From Tamarix chinensis (Eukaryota > Streptophyta > Magnoliopsida > Caryophyllales > Tamaricaceae): a stretch of 64,000 nucleotides of DNA. The stretch covers positions 94,298,236 to 94,362,235 of the forward strand of contig CM060177.1 of assembly GCA_030549775.1 (NCBI GenBank), written 5' to 3'. The position numbers were made by a program, and so were the translations under genes. Positions 61,401-64,000 of this stretch are shown piece after piece; position 1 is the first letter of the stretch, and each line of letters begins with the position of its first letter. Under the pieces are notes generated by a model, which saw nothing but the letters and a program-made list of their open reading frames with translations, was not told the DNA's origin and did no database searches.

Positions 61401-64000
61401 TAAGAGATACTATGAAAGTTTAATTAGTGCAATCTTAAGAGACATATACGATATCATATCTAGCTATCTGGGTAACTAAATACTGGTAATAATCTTAATA
61501 AATAAGGGATATAGCGTACTAGTTTGTATTTGTTTAAATAAGTCTTTGAGATAAACAAGTTGGTAGAATTGATGAATTGTTAATTCCCAGCTCTCTCTAT
61601 CTTCTCCGGTCATCCCTTCTCTTTAGCCAATGTATCTCTCCCTCCCTTTAATTGATTAATCCCCATTTTCCCCAATCTAAGTGAATCCCTCACTTCACAA
61701 TCCTAGTATCTATTATTGCCTGAACAGGAAGGTTAAGTCAAGAGGGAGGTCTAGAGCCTCTAATAGATTTGTGTGAGTCTGACCCCAGCTGTGATAGAAA
61801 CCCCAGAACCTCAGGATCTGGATCATTTCACTCTGATGATGGATAATTAAGGGTCGTCAAACCTTAAAAAGAAAAAAGAAAAAGAAAACATGCCTTTTTT
61901 GAGCAAACAAAGGATGATTCTGCATTCCTTCGGTCATTAGTTTTATTCTATATATTTTTTTCTAGCAATTTTTTGCATTTTAGCTCTGTCAAGGTTATTA
62001 CGTGCCTTCTACCTGTAATTCCTGAATGAATGTCAGGGATTTTAACCAAAGAGGTAAAGGGCTTCTCATCATCTTTAGACGCCATAAATTGAATTATTTG
62101 TAGTTAGTATTATGGAACAGGGTAATAGAAAGGAAGGAATGGTAGAAGTTGCCTCCCTTTTTCTGAATTCTGATTGCATGCACCTTCCAACAGGGGTTGT
62201 TGGGAGTAAGGAAAAGGAATTTCAGTGCATTTGTCAGTCTTCCATTGCTACTGTACTGAAACAGCCAGAATTTAGTGTCAGATGAGACCTCTTCATGTGT
62301 GACGGATATGACAATTAGTAACAGAATTTTTTAATCTGAAAGTGTAGAAATGACCTTCATCAAATGCAGATGAGAATGTGTGGTTAAAAGTTTCAACAAA
62401 TAAATTGCAAGAGCCAGCTGGAATGGGGATGCAATTTTTTCTTTTTGGGTGTGTGTCTGTGGTTTTTTTCTCCCTCCACCCCCTGGGGGGTGTCAGCTGT
62501 TTTCAGGTGCAAGATCAAAGAGGAATCTGACACATCTAATACTTGGTATCTTTTGGTTTTTGTTTGGATCTCATCTGCTTAGATTCATCATGTTTGAAAG
62601 TTGATCTCTTCAAGGATATTTCATCTCTCCCCCTCCTTGAATTTTATTGCCCATGTTATTTTCATCTGCTAATTTATTTATTTATTTTTGAAATAGGCCA
62701 AGAGGACATTGTTGATGAGGCATGAGGCTGAGATCAAGACAAATGCATATTGGCTTGGATTGCTGGCTCATTTGCAAGCATTATCTGTTCCGAGGAAGGT
62801 AGATTAGCTAACTATTGTACTAGCTTGATGCTTTCCTTGTTTTTTTTTCCCTCTGTAATAACAAAGAATTCCCTATTGCTGAAGAGGGTAAAAGATTAAA
62901 AGATAAAATAAAAGAAAAGAGAAGAAAAGTAAAGAAAAAGAAAGGATTAATATAACAGAGAACTTTATTCTGCTTCAAATTTTTGTTTTGTCAATGATGT
63001 GGTTCTTGGATCAGGATATATCATGCATAAAGGACCTGATATTTCTTTATGAAGCCGCCACAATTGAGGACATATATGTTGCCTATGAACAATTGAAGGT
63101 GGATGATAATTCCTTGTACACTTGCATAGGAATTGCCGGAACTCAGCCTGGAGAAGAAATTTCAGGTAAGAACTAATCTTCATTAGTTCAATCTGGTTTC
63201 ATTTTGAATAGGGCTGTAAATGATGCCTTGCTAATTGTTCGGCTTGGCTTGACTCGTTTAGTTAAACAGCCAAACTAAGCCCAAAAAAGTTTGGCTCGGC
63301 TTATTTATAGCTTAGGTTTGTGAGCTCGGCTTGGCTTGTTAGACGTTCGATTCGGTTCATTTATTTAGTTAAACGAGCCGAGCTCAAACCCAAGGTATTC
63401 GACTTGACTCAGCTCATTTACAGTCCTACTTATGAGTTTATATATTTTCTATTCATCTAGAGTTAATTCTGCTAAAGCATTATTACTAAACGTCAATCAC
63501 GTATGTATTCCTATGAGTATGAGTGGCAACTGCAATGAGGACTTGGTGCCAATTTTTTTGTAGGTTTTGAAAGGATGTAGACTGTATGATTCAATTCTGT
63601 TGTAATGTCTTGTGTTGGAGCAGAACTTTAACTGCTTATTTTTATTGTGACTTCAGTATGGAGTAATGTTGCCTTATGATTTGGGCTGGGATTTTGATTG
63701 AATCTAATAAGATGAAAACCTTGCTGTTATGATGATTTGACAAGAGCTTTTTATCTTTTTTTTTCTTTGTGGAAAAACTGTGATATTGATGGAACTGGGC
63801 ACAAATGCCTATTCCTTATAGCGTATGTTGTCGAGCTGAAATTTTTATATGCAGCTTATCATGCCTGAAATTATTGTGGTTATCAGTAAATGTGTTTAGA
63901 TAATTAGCATATAAGTTGGTCGAGCCAATGGTGCACATTTCAAGGTATCCGCATATTGGGAAGAAAGGGATATATGTTTTTGCTCGTGTAGGTGATTCCG
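43131..64000 (+). CDS. SPP: Stromal processing peptidase, chloroplastic (M16 zinc metalloprotease), 3' end outside window
   Basis: Cleaves transit peptides from precursor proteins after import into the chloroplast stroma. I reconstruct 24 exons: 43131-43309, 43538-43790, 44423-44661, 47940-48138, 49412-49459, 49562-49669, 49788-49976, 50093-50395, 51282-51383, 51852-51986, 52219-52443, 52924-53127, 53227-53397, 53905-54054, 54702-54839, 58897-59124, 59368-59520, 59637-59763, 60202-60334, 60973-61093, 61168-61248, 62697-62798, 63015-63165, 63992-64000+. They join in frame for about 1,249 codons with no stop. The Arabidopsis SPP is about 1,265 residues, so only the last few codons are missing. 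The order and content of the conserved blocks match that protein throughout, including HMIEH at residues 247-251. All introns are GT-AG except intron 13 (GC-AG). The gene looks functional. Confidence 0.96.
43310..44422 (+). other. SPP introns 1-2
   Basis: Intron 1 (43310-43537) and intron 2 (43791-44422) are ordinary U-rich GT-AG introns. Intron 1 holds an (AT)n run at 43360-43374. Intron 2 holds a (CT)n microsatellite at 44006-44028. Confidence 0.75.
44662..47939 (+). other. SPP intron 3 (3.3 kb), content unrecognised
   Basis: Donor CAG|GTAATC and acceptor AATACTAG|A. No exon or transposon with recognisable motifs is visible. From about 45,050 to 47,850 the base composition is less AT-rich than in the other introns and short open frames are scattered on both strands, which is compatible with an old, degraded insertion. 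Confidence 0.6.
47940..49976 (+). CDS. SPP: SPP exons 4-7: catalytic M16 domain
   Basis: Exons 47940-48138, 49412-49459, 49562-49669 and 49788-49976 encode residues 224-405. The inverted zinc motif HxxEH is HMIEH, His247, Glu250 and His251, with Glu250 the catalytic base in this family. The third ligand is expected about 76 residues later. Glu328 in RRAILSEL fits exactly at His251+77, with Glu321 in VEKERR also in the usual helix. GARSNAYTDFHHTVFH, a signature of SPP and related M16 enzymes, lies at residues 267-282. RWYFPANATLYIVGDID near residue 380-396 closes the domain. Confidence 0.95.
48418..48693. repeat. Foldback (long inverted-repeat) element in SPP intron 4
   Basis: AGATCAAAGAGCTTCATGCA at 48461-48480 is the exact reverse complement of TGCATGAAGCTCTTTGATCT at 48651-48670. 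Pairing continues more loosely outward (TTTTGTCCTCTTTA against TAGAGAACAAAA, with a TTG microsatellite in the left arm) and inward (GAGCTC and ATGAAGG words). About 210-275 bp in all. It resembles a small foldback or MITE-type transposon; flanking target duplication is not clear. Confidence 0.7.
50093..54839 (+). CDS. SPP: SPP exons 8-15: middle region
   Basis: Exons 50093-50395, 51282-51383, 51852-51986, 52219-52443, 52924-53127, 53227-53397, 53905-54054 and 54702-54839 encode residues 406-881. All but exons 4, 18-20 and 23 of the gene have lengths divisible by three, and all of these eight do, so each is a frame-neutral unit. Conserved blocks include NVLMKRIVLSALHFRINTRY, SGREGCTVTTLTVTAEP, LKDSEHLAAMIDNVPSVDNL and GAVVVGVRTLSEGGRVGNFS. 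Residues 705-735 (rich in Glu and Pro) form a likely flexible linker between the two halves of the clamshell-like fold typical of M16 peptidases. Confidence 0.93.
53398..53904 (+). other. SPP intron 13 with a GC donor
   Basis: Exon 13 ends GTGAATTACAAG and is followed by GCAATAATT, not GT. The next exon starts after ACATAG at 53905 (ISSSENQSGVMRL) and the frame and conserved text (NYK then GVMRLIVGGGRAAE) require this junction. AAG|GC is the usual context of plant GC-AG introns. Confidence 0.85.
54941..55048. repeat. 108-bp perfect-style foldback element
   Basis: GGCTAATTAGAAAAAGTGAT and TAATCACTTATTTTG in the left half are mirrored by AAAATAAGTGATTA and ATTCACTTTTTTTAATTAGC in the right half. 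The arms are about 44 bp long, with few mismatches, around a 20-bp loop (AAAACTTTGTAAAAAGCTTC). Confidence 0.8.
55072..55946. mobile_element. hAT-like non-autonomous element, copy A
   Basis: Starts TAGGGGTGTTTAAAAGGATT and ends ATTGTACACCCTTA, giving short inverted ends (TAGGGGTGT against TAAGGGTGT). It is flanked by AATGTTAG (55064-55071) and ATTGTTAG (55947-55954), an 8-bp target duplication with one mismatch, the hallmark of hAT transposition. 875 bp, no transposase. The interior repeats GGGTTGGGTY and AACCCATG words on both sides, giving a partly palindromic body. Confidence 0.75.
56049..57507. mobile_element. hAT-like non-autonomous element, copy B, with an insert
   Basis: Same start as copy A (TAGGGGTGTTCAAATGGGTT) and the same order of inner blocks (AACTCATGTAACCCATGGTC, AATGATTAATAATTTTCAA, GGTGACAATTGGATTGGG, GGTTAGGTTTTGGCC, CACTAATCCACGG). 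The right end is worn (CCATTAAAAACCTA). Flanks GCTTCAG and TTTTCAG are a degenerate duplication. It is longer than A because of an insert at about 56337-56829. Confidence 0.65.
56337..56829. mobile_element. Small inverted-repeat element nested in hAT-like copy B
   Basis: Comparison with copy A shows an extra ~490 bp between GGTTTGGGTTGGGTCAAG and GTGTGGGTTGGATTATTTAC. Its ends, AATAAAATCGCGGTCGTGG and CCATAGCGGCACCGTTATTT, are imperfect inverted repeats. It has an AT-rich interior without coding capacity. Confidence 0.55.
58383..58416. repeat. (TTA)n microsatellite in intron 15
   Basis: About eleven uninterrupted ATT triplets, followed by further degenerate TTA/ATC triplets up to 58466. Confidence 0.9.
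58897..64000 (+). CDS. SPP: SPP exons 16-24: C-terminal non-catalytic M16 domains (incomplete)
   Basis: Exons 58897-59124, 59368-59520, 59637-59763, 60202-60334, 60973-61093, 61168-61248, 62697-62798, 63015-63165 and the first nine bases of exon 24 encode residues 882 to about 1,249. The C-terminal M16 signature LGLTYDVSFELN is at about residues 1104-1115 (exon 20). No second HxxEH occurs, as is usual for this inactive half, which helps hold the substrate. Exon 24 begins after TGTAG at 63991 and reads GDS before the window ends; the termination codon is not seen. Confidence 0.9.
61249..62696 (+). other. SPP intron 21 (1.4 kb) with a short tandem repeat
   Basis: Donor AGG|GTCAGC, acceptor AAATAG|GCC. 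At 61264-61378 three copies of a ~38-bp unit (ATATTTTATTATTATTTTCT plus GATATTAGCAG) follow one another. The rest is unremarkable. Confidence 0.75.
63209..63428. mobile_element. MITE-like element in SPP intron 23
   Basis: Starts TAGGGCTGTAAATGA and ends TCATTTACAGTCCTA, near-perfect 15-bp inverted ends. About 220 bp. The interior has GGCTCGGCTT and GAGCCGAGCTC words typical of a common plant hAT-type MITE. An 8-bp target duplication was not found. Confidence 0.7.

Overview
This 64 kb window is AT-rich nuclear DNA from a flowering plant. The evidence is one 24-exon chloroplast-protein gene with GT-AG introns, several classes of plant retrotransposon, and small DNA transposons sitting inside introns. 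I cannot name the species.

Positions 1-8,900 hold decayed retrotransposons. First is the 3' end of a Ty3/gypsy element on the + strand (RNase H tail, integrase, polypurine tract, 3' LTR). Then comes a minus-strand Ty1/copia pair arranged LTR-gag-pol-LTR-gag, where one LTR appears to serve two internal regions. Both LTRs are followed by a primer-binding site complementary to initiator tRNA-Met.

Positions 8,905-41,562 are dominated by eight copies (called E0-E7 here) of one non-coding family of 2.9-5.2 kb units. They begin TGTAAYACC and end GGTGTTACA, start TG and end CA, and the clearest copies have 5-bp target duplications, so they look like very long solo LTRs. Six are nested: E0 holds E1, E1 holds E2, and E2 holds both E3 (which holds E4) and E5, so insertion reaches five levels deep. 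Members share a terminal stem-loop of 70-110 bp. Most also carry an array of short CCAC...GTGG hairpins and a kilobase of low-complexity pyrimidine/purine DNA. Three (E3, E4, E5) carry arrays of ~30-bp AT-rich repeats. The long open frames in the pyrimidine tracts are compositional, not genes.

Positions 42,540-64,000 carry the only convincing gene, the chloroplast stromal processing peptidase (SPP), an M16-family zinc metalloprotease that removes transit peptides from imported proteins. I reconstruct 24 coding exons (about 1,249 codons) with an unbroken frame and an intact HxxEH zinc site. Only the last few codons are beyond the window. The gene has a short upstream ORF, one GC-AG intron, and introns enlarged by small inverted-repeat transposons, including a 4 kb intron with two related hAT-like elements, one carrying a further insertion.
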